A stretch of DNA of 49,756 nucleotides from JBFGCM01 sp041581135 (GTDB lineage: Bacteria > Actinomycetota > Acidimicrobiia > Spongiisociales > UBA5794). Made by a program: the position numbers and the translations under genes. Below the pieces are notes generated by a model that saw only the letters and a program-made list of their open reading frames with translations, did no database searches and was not told where the DNA came from. The stretch is taken from NCBI GenBank assembly GCA_041581135.1, contig JBFGCM010000016.1:1-49756 (forward strand). Reading direction: 5' to 3'. Shown here piece after piece: positions 32,061-40,783 of the stretch. Within the stretch, counting starts at the first letter, position 1; the number at the start of each line of letters is the position of its first letter.

Positions 32061-33770
32061 TCAGACCCCGTACTTCTCGTACTTCTTCAGCAGCCGCTTC
32101 GGCTTGTTGAGGGCATCGCGGCGGAACGGCTCGCCCAGCTCTTGGTTGACCATCACCTCGAGCACGGTCGGACGCTCGGACGCGACCGCTTCGCGGAGGG
32201 CATCCCCCACCTCGTCCGGCTTCTCCACCTTGATCCCGTACCCACCCATCGCCTCGGCCACGGCGGCGAACGAGGGATTCTCAAGGTTGGTGCCCACGTA
32301 GCGGTCGTCGTAGAAGTCGACCTGGTTCTTCTTCTCGGCGCCCCACTGGTTGTTGTTGAAGACCACGGCGATGGCGGGGATGTTCTCGCGCACACAGGTC
32401 ATGACCTCGGCCAGGCTCATACCCCATGCACCATCGCCGACGTACGCGATCGCAGGACGTTCCGGAGCCGCCACTTTGGCACCCATCGCCGTCGGGAAGG
32501 CGTACCCGCAGTTCCCCCACATCATGGCGGCGAACATCGAGTTCGGTCGGTCGAAGGTGAGGTAGCTGTTGGCCACCGAGCAGATGTTGCCGATGTCGGT
32601 GGTCACCATCGCATCGTCCGGAAGCGCCTTCTGCAACTCCCGCAACGCCCGGCGCGGCGCCATTGGCACGGCATCCGACGATGACCACTGATCCAGCTCG
32701 GCCTCCCACGCCTCCTTCTGCTCGGCGATCTCCGCCAAACGGGCATCCTTGTTCTCGAGCGCCCGGGGCTTCAAGTCCTTCAACCGCGTGGTCAGCTCGG
32801 CGGCGGCGGCCGCCGCGTCGCCGTGGACCGCCACTTCCACCTCTTGCACCAACCCGAGCTGGCGGTGATCGATGTCGACTTGCAAGATCCTGGCGTCGTC
32901 CGGCCAGTACTCGATGCCGTGCTGGGGCAAGGTGCCGAACGGTCCGAGGCGGCTGCCCAGCGCCAGGATCACGTCCGCTTGGGCGACGATGCGCATCGCC
33001 GCCTTCGACCCCTGGTACCCGAGCGGACCGCAGGCAAGCGGATGTCCGGACGGGAACGAGTCGTTGTGGAGATAGCTGTTCACGACCGGCGCTTGCAGCA
33101 ACTCGGCGAGCTCGACGAGCTGGTCCACCCCACCGCCCATGATGACCCCGCCACCGGCGAGGATCACCGGGAACTCGGCGCTCGCCAGCGCCTCGGCCGC
33201 GGCGCGCAGGCTCTCGGATCCGCCGGCCGACCGTTCGATGGTCAACGGCTGCTGGATGTCGTAGTCGGCCTCGCCGTAGAAGAGGTCCCGGGGGATGTTG
33301 ATCTGCACCGGGCCCCGCTCGGTCATCGCCAGCGTGAAGGCCCTGTGGGTCAGCTCCGCGATGCGCTCGTACCGGTTCACCTGCACCTGGTACTTCGTGA
33401 TCTTCTCGAAGATCGGCATCTGGTCGGTTTCCTGGAAGCCACCCTTGCCGATCCCCATCGAGCCGGTCTGCGGTGTGATGCACACCACCGGCGAGTGGGC
33501 CCAATACGCGGCGGCGATGGCAGTGACGAAGTTGGTGATGCCGGGGCCGTTCTGGGCGATGCAGACACCGTGGCGGTTGGAGACCCGGCTGTAGCCGTCC
33601 GCCATGTGGGCGGCTGCCTGCTCGTGGGCTACCGACCAGAACCGGATGCCCGCCGGCTCGAAGATGTCGAGGGCGTCCATGTAGGCCGAGCCGACGATGC
33701 CGAACACATCGGTGACCCCGTGGGCCACCAGGGTCTCGACGAAGGCCTCACTCGAAGTCATTCGGGTCAT
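32061..33770 (-). CDS. xsc: Sulfoacetaldehyde acetyltransferase (ThDP enzyme)
   Basis: 569 residues. The enzyme cleaves sulfoacetaldehyde with phosphate to acetyl phosphate and sulfite. It has the three ThDP-enzyme domains: the catalytic Glu in AHEQAAAHMADGYS, the middle domain, and the ThDP/Mg motif from GDGAWGMSLAE to FNNNQWGAEKKNQ. The Xsc-specific stretches QTGSMGIGKGGFQETDQMPI and FEKITKYQVQVNRYERI separate it from acetolactate synthase and glyoxylate carboligase. Its start overlaps the pta stop (ATGA). It is the last gene of the taurine operon and is followed by a terminator. Confidence 0.96.
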   Translation of the reverse strand: MTRMTSSEAFVETLVAHGVTDVFGIVGSAYMDALDIFEPAGIRFWSVAHEQAAAHMADGYSRVSNRHGVCIAQNGPGITNFVTAIAAAYWAHSPVVCITPQTGSMGIGKGGFQETDQMPIFEKITKYQVQVNRYERIAELTHRAFTLAMTERGPVQINIPRDLFYGEADYDIQQPLTIERSAGGSESLRAAAEALASAEFPVILAGGGVIMGGGVDQLVELAELLQAPVVNSYLHNDSFPSGHPLACGPLGYQGSKAAMRIVAQADVILALGSRLGPFGTLPQHGIEYWPDDARILQVDIDHRQLGLVQEVEVAVHGDAAAAAAELTTRLKDLKPRALENKDARLAEIAEQKEAWEAELDQWSSSDAVPMAPRRALRELQKALPDDAMVTTDIGNICSVANSYLTFDRPNSMFAAMMWGNCGYAFPTAMGAKVAAPERPAIAYVGDGAWGMSLAEVMTCVRENIPAIAVVFNNNQWGAEKKNQVDFYDDRYVGTNLENPSFAAVAEAMGGYGIKVEKPDEVGDALREAVASERPTVLEVMVNQELGEPFRRDALNKPKRLLKKYEKYGV

Positions 33771-34648
33771 CTCGTCCTCTCTTCCAGTTCGTGGGCTTGG
33801 AGCGCCGCGATGACGGCGACCTTGACGATGTCATCCACCGAGCAGCCGCGGGACAGATCGTGCACAGGGTGTGCCACTCCCTGCAGCAACGGTCCCAGCG
33901 CCTGCCTGCCGGCGAGGCGTTCGGTGATCTTGTAGGCGATGTTGGCGGCGTCCAGGTTGGGGAACACAAAGACGTTCGCGGCGCCGGCGACCGCAGATCC
34001 CGGAGCCTTAAGCGCCGCCACGTCGGGCACGAACGCGGCGTCGAACTGCAACTCACCGTCGATCACGAGATCCGGATCGAGCTCGGCGGCGCGTTCGGTG
34101 GCCGTGCGGACCTTGCGGGCGACGGCGTGGCTCGAGCTGCCGAAGGTGGAGTGCGACAGCATGGCCACCTTGGGCTCGAGCCCGGTGAGCGTGGCGTAGG
34201 TATCGGCCGTCGTGATGGCGATGTGGGCGAGCTGGGTGGCCGTCGGGTTGATCACCACCCCGCAGTCGGCATAAGCGATGGGCGCATGGTCCGGGAACTC
34301 GAACAGGAACGAGCTGCTGATCGTGCGGACCTCAGGAAGCGTGCCCACGATGTCGATGACGGCGCGGGCAACGTCGGCGGTGGGGCGAGTGGCCCCCGCC
34401 ACACAGGCGTCGGCCTCGCCATCGCGCACCATGCGGAGGCCGACATCGATGGGATCGTTGGAGCCGGGATCGATGATGGTCAGGTCCTCGGCTCCTTCGG
34501 GAGTTCCTTCGCTGCGCACCAGGATGGGCTCCACCACGTCCTGCATGGTGTGTGCGGCCACCACGGCGCGTGGATCGTCGCCGTCGGTCAGCACGACGCG
34601 CTGCCGATGACCGGCCAGCCGCTCCACCCAGGTCTCGTAGAGGCTCAC
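33767..34648 (-). CDS. pta: Phosphate acetyltransferase
   Basis: 293 residues, short-form Pta without the N-terminal DRTGG/P-loop parts. Motifs LVRSEGTPEG, DACVAGATRPTADVARA, SHSTFGSSSHAVARKV, DGELQFDAAFVPDVAALKAPGS-type core and NVFVFPNLDAANIAYKITER are family hallmarks. It converts the acetyl phosphate made by Xsc to acetyl-CoA. It sits 30 nt after ald and overlaps xsc by 4 nt, so it is a dedicated member of the taurine pathway rather than the general acetate Pta (no ackA nearby). Confidence 0.95.
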   Translation of the reverse strand: MSLYETWVERLAGHRQRVVLTDGDDPRAVVAAHTMQDVVEPILVRSEGTPEGAEDLTIIDPGSNDPIDVGLRMVRDGEADACVAGATRPTADVARAVIDIVGTLPEVRTISSSFLFEFPDHAPIAYADCGVVINPTATQLAHIAITTADTYATLTGLEPKVAMLSHSTFGSSSHAVARKVRTATERAAELDPDLVIDGELQFDAAFVPDVAALKAPGSAVAGAANVFVFPNLDAANIAYKITERLAGRQALGPLLQGVAHPVHDLSRGCSVDDIVKVAVIAALQAHELEERTR

Positions 34649-34678
34649 GCTGCGGTACGAAGTGCGCCGGTCACGCCG

Positions 34679-35764
34679 TCAACCGGCGAGTGCCTCGGCG
34701 ACGATGGGGTGCACGATGTCCCCAGCCCGCACGTTCACACCGGGCCCGAGTTCCGGGCGGGCGGCCACGGCGTCGTCGACTCCCATGTTGGCGATGAGAC
34801 GCACGTACGGCATCGTGACGTTGGTCAGGCCGAAGGTCGAAGTGCGCGGCACGACGCCGGGAATGTTGCCGACGGCGTAGTGGATGACGCCGTCGACGGT
34901 GTAGATCGGATCCGAGTGCTTGGTTTCCCGCGACGTCTCGAAACACCCGCCCTGGTCGATGGAGATGTCGACCACCACCGATCCGGGGCGCATGGTGGCG
35001 ATGTCCTCGCGGGTCAGGACGCGCGGAGCGCGGGCACCGGGTAACAACACGGCTCCGATGACGAGGTCGGCGTCGGCAACGGCCTCCTTGATGTCGAGCT
35101 GGTTGGCCACTTTGGTCTTCACCAGGCCCCGGTAGACCTGGTCGATGTGCCGCAACGGCTTCGGATTGAGATCGAACACTTGCACATCGGCACCCATACC
35201 GGCGGCGATCTGCACCGCATTGGAACCGGCCATACCGGCGCCGATGACGAGCACGGTGGCCGGCTCCACGCCGGGGATGCCACCGAGGAGCACGCCGCGT
35301 CCGCCCTCCTCCTTCTCGAGGAAGTGGGCTCCCACCTGCACCGACATCCGGCCCGCCACCTCGCTCATCGGAGCCAGAAGCGGGAGCGAGCGGTCCGGCA
35401 GCTGCACGGTCTCATAGGCGATGGCCGTGGCACCGGACTGGACGAGGGCCTCCGCAACCTTGGGGTAGGCGGCGAGATGCAGGTAGGTGAACAGCACGAG
35501 ATCCTCGCGGAGGTGCTCGAACTCCCCTTCCTGCGGCTCTTTCACTTTCACCACCATGTCGGCCTCGGCCCACACCGCGGTGGCTCCGCCGACAATGGTG
35601 CCGCCCGCAGACTCAAAGTGATCGTCTTCGATGCGGGAGCCGGACCCCGCCCCAGTCTCCACCAGGACCGTATGCCCGTCTTCGACCAGGTCGTGGACCC
35701 CGGCCGGGGTCATGGCAACGCGGAACTCGTCGGTCTTCGTCTCCCGTACGACGCCGACCTTCAT
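34679..35764 (-). CDS. ald: Alanine dehydrogenase
   Basis: 361 residues. It oxidatively deaminates L-alanine to pyruvate and NH4+ with NAD+. Visible motifs are the N-terminal MKVGVVRETKTDEFRVAMTP, the catalytic Lys in MVVKVKEPQ, the His in FTYLHLAAYP, the Rossmann motif VLVIGAGMAGSNAVQIAAGMGA, and VVDISIDQGGCFETS with the catalytic Asp region. In this operon it regenerates the pyruvate consumed by taurine transamination. The ATG overlaps the tpa stop by 4 nt. Confidence 0.95.
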   Translation of the reverse strand: MKVGVVRETKTDEFRVAMTPAGVHDLVEDGHTVLVETGAGSGSRIEDDHFESAGGTIVGGATAVWAEADMVVKVKEPQEGEFEHLREDLVLFTYLHLAAYPKVAEALVQSGATAIAYETVQLPDRSLPLLAPMSEVAGRMSVQVGAHFLEKEEGGRGVLLGGIPGVEPATVLVIGAGMAGSNAVQIAAGMGADVQVFDLNPKPLRHIDQVYRGLVKTKVANQLDIKEAVADADLVIGAVLLPGARAPRVLTREDIATMRPGSVVVDISIDQGGCFETSRETKHSDPIYTVDGVIHYAVGNIPGVVPRTSTFGLTNVTMPYVRLIANMGVDDAVAARPELGPGVNVRAGDIVHPIVAEALAG

Positions 35765-37104
35765 GCCGACGCCAGTGCCTGCGCGGCCCGGTCGAGCACC
35801 TGGTCGACACCACCGAGCAACTCGTCGAGTTCGGCAGTGCCGGCGATCAGAGGTGGCGACAGCATGAGCTTGGCCTTACCGCGGGCGTCGGCACGTATGA
35901 GCAGGCCGGCGTCGCGAATGGCCCGGGGCAGCTCGTCGCCGACCATGCGACTGGTCTCGTCGGCGTCGAGGTCGACCCCGCCGGCTCGGCTGCGGCAGAG
36001 CTCCACCGCGTAGAAGTACCCGGCGCCCCGTATGTCGCGCACGACGTCGTGAGCCGCGTGCAGCTTGGCGAGCGCGTCCTTGAAGTAGGCCTCGTGCCGC
36101 CCGACGTTGTCGACGACGCCTTCGTCCCGCATGGCCGTGATGTTGGCGATGGCCGTCGCCATCACCATGGGATGCCCACCCCACGTGGCGCCGTGGGTGA
36201 ACGTGCCGTTTGGCGAGTCCATCAACTGATCCACCACCGGACGGCGCACCACCAGACCACCGATGGGCGCATATCCAGAGGTGGCGCCCTTGGCGAAGGT
36301 GATGAAGTCGGGCACCACACCGACCATCTCGGCTCCGAACCAGTAGCCGAGCCGCCCGAAGCTGTTGATCACCTCGTCGGCGTGGAGCAGCACGTCGTGG
36401 CGATCGCAGATCTCACGGAGCAGCTCCCAGTAGCCGTCCTGGGGCACGATGGCGCCGCCGCCGTTTTGCACGGGTTCGGCGATGACCAGACCGATGTGCG
36501 CCGGCCCGGCGGCGACGATGGCCTCCTCGACGGCTGCCGCCGCCTCGGCCGCGGTCTCGTACTCCAGCGTGGTCCCGACGTGGTGGAAGCCGTCGAGCAA
36601 CGGCAGGAACGGGTCGCGGATGTCCCGGAGACCGGTGGCGGAGAGGGCACCGAGCGTGGTGCCGTGGTAGGACAGGCGGCGACTGATCACCCCGGTCTTC
36701 TGCGGGTTGCCCCGGCTGGCGTGGTACTGCCGGGCGAACTTGATGGCGGAATCGACCGCCTCCGAACCGGAGCTGACGAAGAACACCGCGTCGAGATCGC
36801 CCGGTGCCAGCGAAGCGATGAGGGTGGCGGCATCGATCGCCGCAGGATGGGTGGCGCTCCACGACGGGGTGTAGGCGAGCATCTCCATCTGATCGGCTGC
36901 GGCTTTGGCGATGTCGCTGCGCCCGTGGCCGATCTGGACCACGAACAGCCCGGCGAGACCGTCGAGGTACTTGTTGCCTTCGTCGTCCCACAGGTAGCAC
37001 CCCTCACCGCGGGTGTACACCGGGAGATCGGCCGCTCTCCACGAGGCACCTTTGGTGAAGTGCAAGATGAGGTGCTGAAGGTCGCGCGCGTGATCGGTCT
37101 GCAT
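35761..37104 (-). CDS. tpa: Taurine:pyruvate aminotransferase (class III PLP)
   Basis: 447 residues from the ATG at 37104, which has GGAGG 6 nt upstream (a GTG directly before it is too close). Class III aminotransferase with SSGSEAVDSAIKFARQYH, SRRLSYHGTTLGALSATG, the cofactor Asp in LLHADEVINSFGRLGYWFG and the PLP Lys in FITFAKGATSGYAPIGG. The N-terminus (LQHLILHFTKGASW) and the operon partners point to taurine rather than another omega-amino acid. The product sulfoacetaldehyde goes to Xsc. First gene of the operon tpa-ald-pta-xsc; divergent from the MocR regulator. Confidence 0.92.
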   Translation of the reverse strand: MQTDHARDLQHLILHFTKGASWRAADLPVYTRGEGCYLWDDEGNKYLDGLAGLFVVQIGHGRSDIAKAAADQMEMLAYTPSWSATHPAAIDAATLIASLAPGDLDAVFFVSSGSEAVDSAIKFARQYHASRGNPQKTGVISRRLSYHGTTLGALSATGLRDIRDPFLPLLDGFHHVGTTLEYETAAEAAAAVEEAIVAAGPAHIGLVIAEPVQNGGGAIVPQDGYWELLREICDRHDVLLHADEVINSFGRLGYWFGAEMVGVVPDFITFAKGATSGYAPIGGLVVRRPVVDQLMDSPNGTFTHGATWGGHPMVMATAIANITAMRDEGVVDNVGRHEAYFKDALAKLHAAHDVVRDIRGAGYFYAVELCRSRAGGVDLDADETSRMVGDELPRAIRDAGLLIRADARGKAKLMLSPPLIAGTAELDELLGGVDQVLDRAAQALASA

Positions 37105-37165
37105 CACCCTCCTCCGGAGCTGCGAGTACGCGTTCAGTCAACCGGAGCCCTGGCCCCAAGTAAAG

Positions 37166-37209
37166 TGCCAGAATCCGCAATTCTTTTGGTACCAGTGGTG
37201 CCCAGAATC
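37166..37209. promoter_or_regulatory. Candidate operator region between tpa and the MocR regulator
   Basis: The 120-bp divergent gap holds a near-direct repeat TGCC(C)AGAATC at 37166-37175 and 37199-37209 (the shared CCAGAATC is exactly 34 bp apart). Between them lie a perfect palindrome TGGTACCA (37187-37194) and an AGAAT..ATTCT dyad. MocR/TauR regulators typically bind such paired direct repeats, so this is the likely site of control of both genes. Confidence 0.5.
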
Positions 37210-37224
37210 TGGATGGGAGGCGCG

Positions 37225-38673
37225 GTGCCGAGGCTGCTGCAACTGGACGAAACCCCCGGGGTACCGCTCTACCGACGGCTGCGGCGGGCCATCACCGACG
37301 CCATCGAGGCCGGACACTACGACGACGGACAGGCGTTGCCGTCCACCCGGCGGCTGGCAGAGGATCTCGGAGTGTCGCGCAACACGGTGAACACGGCCTA
37401 CCAGGAGCTCGTCGCCGAGGGCTTTCTGGAGTCCCTCCCCCGTCGCGGCCACGTGGTGAATCGCGAACTGCGCCGCCAGCGGCGGGTGGTGATCGACGCC
37501 GATCGCAGCGACGTGGACTGGTCACGGCGCCTCCTGGCGCCGAGTGAGCGATTCGGGCGGGTGGAGAAGCCGCCCGAGTGGGCTCGGGCGCGCTACCCGT
37601 TCGTCTTTGGTCAACCCGACCTGGGCCAGTTCCCGAGGCGGGCCTGGCAACGCGCCGTGAAGCGGGCGCTGGCCGACGACCACGCCGCCGCCAGCCTGCA
37701 CGATCTCGTCGATCGCGATGACGAGCTGCTGGTGTCCATGCTGTGCCGCCACGTGCTGCCGGGACGAGGCATCGACGCCACGCCGGACCGGGTGCTGGTC
37801 ACCACCGGCTCCCAGCACGGGTTGTTCCTGGTGGGTCAGGCACTGCTCGGTCCGAAGTCGAGAGTCGGGGTGGAGGAGCCGGGCTACCCCGATGTGAGGC
37901 ACATCTTTCACCGGGCCGGCGCCGAGTTGGTGCCGCTCCGTGTGGACGACCAGGGCGTCACCGCGCCGGCGGCGTCCGCCCGAATCGATCTGCTGGCCGT
38001 GACGCCGAGCCATCACTACCCCACCAACGTGACGCTGGCCGCCGGCCGGCGCGCCGCACTCCTCGACAGCGCGGGGCGTCACGACTTCCTCATCGTGGAG
38101 GACGACTACGACTCGGAGTTCCGCTACCAGGGCCGGCCGACCCCGGCACTGAAGGCTGCCGACGTGGCGGGACGGGTGATCCACGTGGGGAGCTTCTCCA
38201 AGTTCCTCGCCCCCGGATTACGCCTCGGGTTCCTCGTGGCGAGCGCCCCCCTCATCGCCCACCTTCGCGACGCCCGTCGCTACATGCTGCGCCATCCGTC
38301 AGGTCTCAGCCAGCGTGCCCTCGCCTTGATGATCGAATCCGGCGACTACACCCACAGCGTGCGCCGCACCCGCAACGCGCTGCGTCAGAAGTGGGAACGC
38401 ATCGTCGACGCCATCGAGCATCACCTGCCCTGGAACGTGCCGATCCCCAGCGGCGGCACGAGCATCTGGGTGGAGGGCCCTCACAGCCTGGACGCCCGAC
38501 GGCTGGCGCGCCGCGCCGCGGCACGCGGCGTGGTGTTCGAGCAAGGCGACGTCTGCTTCCTGCGGCGCCGCCCACCCCGGAACCACTTCAAGCTCGGCTA
38601 CGCGGCGATTCCGCTGGACCGTATCGAACCCGGGATCGAGGAGCTCGCGGCCGCGATCGCAGAGCTGGACTGA
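37225..38673 (+). CDS. MocR/GntR-family regulator with aminotransferase-like domain, TauR-like
   Basis: About 482 residues. An N-terminal GntR winged helix (VPLYRRLRRAITDAIEAGHY, LPSTRRLAEDLGVSRNTVNT) is joined to a fold-type I aminotransferase domain with the PLP Lys in VIHVGSFSKFLAPGLRLGF and VEDDYDSEFRYQGRP. MocR proteins use PLP and an amino-compound ligand to control nearby genes; TauR and PdxR are the best known. Being divergent from tpa, it is most simply the taurine-responsive activator of tpa-ald-pta-xsc. The GTG at 37225 follows GGGAGG; an ATG at 37213 in frame is an alternative. Confidence 0.9.
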   Translation: MPRLLQLDETPGVPLYRRLRRAITDAIEAGHYDDGQALPSTRRLAEDLGVSRNTVNTAYQELVAEGFLESLPRRGHVVNRELRRQRRVVIDADRSDVDWSRRLLAPSERFGRVEKPPEWARARYPFVFGQPDLGQFPRRAWQRAVKRALADDHAAASLHDLVDRDDELLVSMLCRHVLPGRGIDATPDRVLVTTGSQHGLFLVGQALLGPKSRVGVEEPGYPDVRHIFHRAGAELVPLRVDDQGVTAPAASARIDLLAVTPSHHYPTNVTLAAGRRAALLDSAGRHDFLIVEDDYDSEFRYQGRPTPALKAADVAGRVIHVGSFSKFLAPGLRLGFLVASAPLIAHLRDARRYMLRHPSGLSQRALALMIESGDYTHSVRRTRNALRQKWERIVDAIEHHLPWNVPIPSGGTSIWVEGPHSLDARRLARRAAARGVVFEQGDVCFLRRRPPRNHFKLGYAAIPLDRIEPGIEELAAAIAELD

Positions 38674-38675
38674 CC

Positions 38676-39134
38676 TCAGGGTCCGGCCAGGTTTCGTACC
38701 TCGCGGCGGGCGGCGTGGAGGCGCTCGGCCATGGCTTCCGACACTCGCAGCACGAGCCGGTACCCAAAGTCGGTGTCTTCCTCGCACGATCCGAGGAGCC
38801 CGGCGGCGTCGATGGCGATCGCCCGCACGGGGGTCTGGGCCACCGCGGTGAACTCCCACAACCGGGGCTCGAACAGCCATGACCAGCCGAGCACGGAACC
38901 CTCGGTGATGGTTTGGATGGTGCGGGGGATCCCCCCGGTCTCGACCTGCAGATTCACGAGACCCGTCTTGAGCAGGTAGAACTCCATCGCCGGATCACCG
39001 CGGCGGAAGATCACGTCGCCCGACTTGAATCCGGTGAGGCTGGCGTGCTCACGAAGGCGCGCCACGTGGTCAGGTGCCATGTCCTTGACGAACGGGTGGG
39101 TGCGGAGCTGGGTATCGAGTACGTCGTCGCTCAT
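38676..39134 (-). CDS. Cyclic-nucleotide-binding domain protein without DNA-binding domain
   Basis: 152 residues: a single cNMP-binding beta-roll (FKSGDVIFRRGDPAMEFYLLKTG, then ITEGSVLGWSWLFEPRLWEF) with a C-terminal helix (FGYRLVLRVSEAMAERLHAARREV). The phosphate-binding cassette is atypical (GSVLGWSWLFEP in place of GE.fGE.all...R), so nucleotide binding is doubtful. It lacks the HTH of CRP/FNR proteins. It is convergent with the MocR gene (2-nt gap) and divergent from the VIT1/CCC1 gene. Confidence 0.82.
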   Translation of the reverse strand: MSDDVLDTQLRTHPFVKDMAPDHVARLREHASLTGFKSGDVIFRRGDPAMEFYLLKTGLVNLQVETGGIPRTIQTITEGSVLGWSWLFEPRLWEFTAVAQTPVRAIAIDAAGLLGSCEEDTDFGYRLVLRVSEAMAERLHAARREVRNLAGP

Positions 39135-39195
39135 GTGTGCCTTCCTGTCGGCACCAACCTAACTGCCTGATTGCCGCTCTGTTCGGGGTGTCGAA

Positions 39196-39201
39196 TACAC
39201 T
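39196..39201 (+). promoter_or_regulatory. Candidate -10 box (TACACT) for the VIT1/CCC1 gene
   Basis: TACACT ends 10 nt before the ATG at 39212; TTGCCG 19 bp upstream could be the -35. The resulting leader would be about 4 nt or less, so translation is probably leaderless. Confidence 0.45.
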
Positions 39202-39211
39202 GCCCGAGGTC

Positions 39212-39973
39212 ATGGAAACAGTGCCCACCGACGCAGACGCGGAAGCCCTCGGCCCCGACGGCGAGCCCATCCCGCCGTACGTACCGCACGTCGGTATGAC
39301 TCGCCAGTACTGGCGCGACATCATCCTGGGTGTCAACGACGGGCTCGTCTCGATGTTCCTGCTCGTCGCCGGCGTGGTCGGCGGCGGCCTGACCACACGT
39401 CAGGTCGTGCTCACCGGCATCGCCGGTGCCATCGCCGGTGCCATCTCCATGGCGGCCGGCGAATATCTGGCGACGAAGTCACAGGAAGAGGTATTCGACC
39501 GGGAGATGGCTCTCGAAGAGGAGCACTTCAAGTATCACCGCGACAAAGAGGTCGCCGAGCTGTACGAGATGTTCGAGGAGATGGGCATCCTCGAGGAGGA
39601 CCTGCCGCAAGTGGTCGAGGCGTTCGCCCGCACCGACGAGTCCCTGATGAAGGCCATGCAGGTGATGGAGTTCGGGGTGCTGGAGAACGAGCGCCGTTCC
39701 CCGTACCTGGCGATGACCGCATCCGGGCTGCTCTTCCTGCTGGGTTCACTGCCATCGGTGCTTCCGTTCGTCTTCATCACCAGCACCACTGTCGCCCTCA
39801 TCTGGGCGGCGGCGCTCTCGACGATCGGGCTGTTCATCGTCGGTGCCGTCAAGACCGTCGTGACCGGCAAGAACCCGATCCGCAGCGGCGGCGAGAACCT
39901 CGTCATCGCCCTCGTGGGCGCACTACTGAGCTACCTGATAGGAACCGCCTTCGAGGGCTTCGTCGCCGGCTAG
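39212..39973 (+). CDS. VIT1/CCC1 family membrane transporter
   Basis: 253 residues from the ATG at 39212. After a hydrophilic N-terminus come DIILGVNDGLVSMFLLVAGV and ISMAAGEYLATKSQ, the defining motifs of the VIT1/CCC1 family of iron/manganese vacuolar-type transporters. A cytoplasmic helical segment rich in Glu (EEVFDREMALEEEHFKYH) resembles the metal-binding cytosolic hairpin of plant VIT1. Five membrane helices can be counted. Metal export or storage control is the family role. It ends just before a 17-bp tandem repeat. Confidence 0.9.
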   Translation: METVPTDADAEALGPDGEPIPPYVPHVGMTRQYWRDIILGVNDGLVSMFLLVAGVVGGGLTTRQVVLTGIAGAIAGAISMAAGEYLATKSQEEVFDREMALEEEHFKYHRDKEVAELYEMFEEMGILEEDLPQVVEAFARTDESLMKAMQVMEFGVLENERRSPYLAMTASGLLFLLGSLPSVLPFVFITSTTVALIWAAALSTIGLFIVGAVKTVVTGKNPIRSGGENLVIALVGALLSYLIGTAFEGFVAG

Positions 39974-39978
39974 AGACT

Positions 39979-40025
39979 CCGTCGGCGCGGCTTCACCGTC
40001 GGCGCGGCTTCACCGTCGGCGCGGC
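39979..40025. repeat. 17-bp tandem repeat (about 2.8 copies) at the btuD stop codon
   Basis: Unit CCGTCGGCGCGGCTTCA at 39979-39995 and 39996-40012, and a third partial copy of at least 13 bp from 40013. The repeat lies between the convergent VIT1/CCC1 and btuD genes and includes the btuD stop (TGA at 40010-40012 on the minus strand), so copy number changes would leave the protein almost intact. Confidence 0.85.
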
Positions 40026-40783
40026 ACCACGACCAGTGAGCCGTCCTCGCCGTGGAGCACCGACACCGATGCCCCGTAGTGGCGCTCCAGCCGTTCGGTG
40101 GTCAGCACCTCGGCAGCAAGGCCGTCGGCCACCACTCGCCCTTTGTCGAGCATGATGAGACGGTCGGCGTACTGGCCGGCCAGCGTCAGATCGTGGATGG
40201 CGCTGACCACGGCGATCGACTCGCTCCTGCGCAGCTTGTCGACCTGTTCCAACACCTGCACTTGGTGGCCGAGATCGAGTGCCGTGGTCGGCTCGTCGAG
40301 CAGCAGCACACCGGCATCCTGTGCCAGAGCCCGTCCCAACACCGCCAGCTGGCGTTCACCTCCGCTGAGCCCGGACATGTGGCGATCCGCCAACTCGGCG
40401 AGATCGAGTCGCGCCAGAATCTCCTCCGCCCGGGCGATGTCGCCGGCGCCCTCACTGGACCAGTAGCCGATGTGCGGGGTGCGGCCCAGGAGCACGTAGT
40501 CGAACACCGTCACCCCCTCCGGGATGATCGGCGACTGCGGGACGACGGCGACGAGCCGGGCCACGTCGCGCCGGGCGAGACCCGTGATGGGCCGACCATC
40601 GAGGGTCACTTCGCCGCGCGCCTCCAACGTGCCCGCCAGGCAGCGCAGCAGGGTCGACTTCCCGGCGCCGTTGGGCCCGATGACCGCCACCCACTCCCCG
40701 GGCCGCACCTCGAGATCGACCGAGTCCAACACGGCGTGCCCGTTGTACGAGGCGGTGAGCGAGCGGCAAGCCACTCCACTCAT
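40010..40783 (-). CDS. btuD: Vitamin B12 ABC importer ATPase (BtuD/FecE type)
   Basis: 257 residues. Walker A is VIGPNGAGKSTLLRCLAG, Q-loop VAVVPQSPIIPEG, signature LSGGERQLAVLGRALAQ, Walker B VLLLDEPTTALDLGHQ, and the switch His is in SAIHDLTLAG. This is the FecE/BtuD subfamily that powers import of corrinoids, haem or siderophores. The cobalamin riboswitch in front of the operon decides for vitamin B12 or another corrinoid. The start at 40783 overlaps the permease stop (ATGA); the frame continues upstream inside the permease gene but is not coding there. Confidence 0.93.
   Translation of the reverse strand: MSGVACRSLTASYNGHAVLDSVDLEVRPGEWVAVIGPNGAGKSTLLRCLAGTLEARGEVTLDGRPITGLARRDVARLVAVVPQSPIIPEGVTVFDYVLLGRTPHIGYWSSEGAGDIARAEEILARLDLAELADRHMSGLSGGERQLAVLGRALAQDAGVLLLDEPTTALDLGHQVQVLEQVDKLRRSESIAVVSAIHDLTLAGQYADRLIMLDKGRVVADGLAAEVLTTERLERHYGASVSVLHGEDGSLVVVPRRR

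Noticed and set aside
32061..33770. Acetolactate synthase or another ThDP decarboxylase
   Set aside because: The GGFQETDQMPIFEKITKYQ segment and the tpa-ald-pta neighbours identify Xsc.
36049..37212. N-terminal extension of the MocR frame through the tpa gene
   Set aside because: The frame is open by chance antisense to tpa; the GntR domain starts right after the GTG at 37225 with a Shine-Dalgarno sequence.
39979..40025. CRISPR array
   Set aside because: The 17-bp copies abut with no spacers and there are no cas genes in the window.
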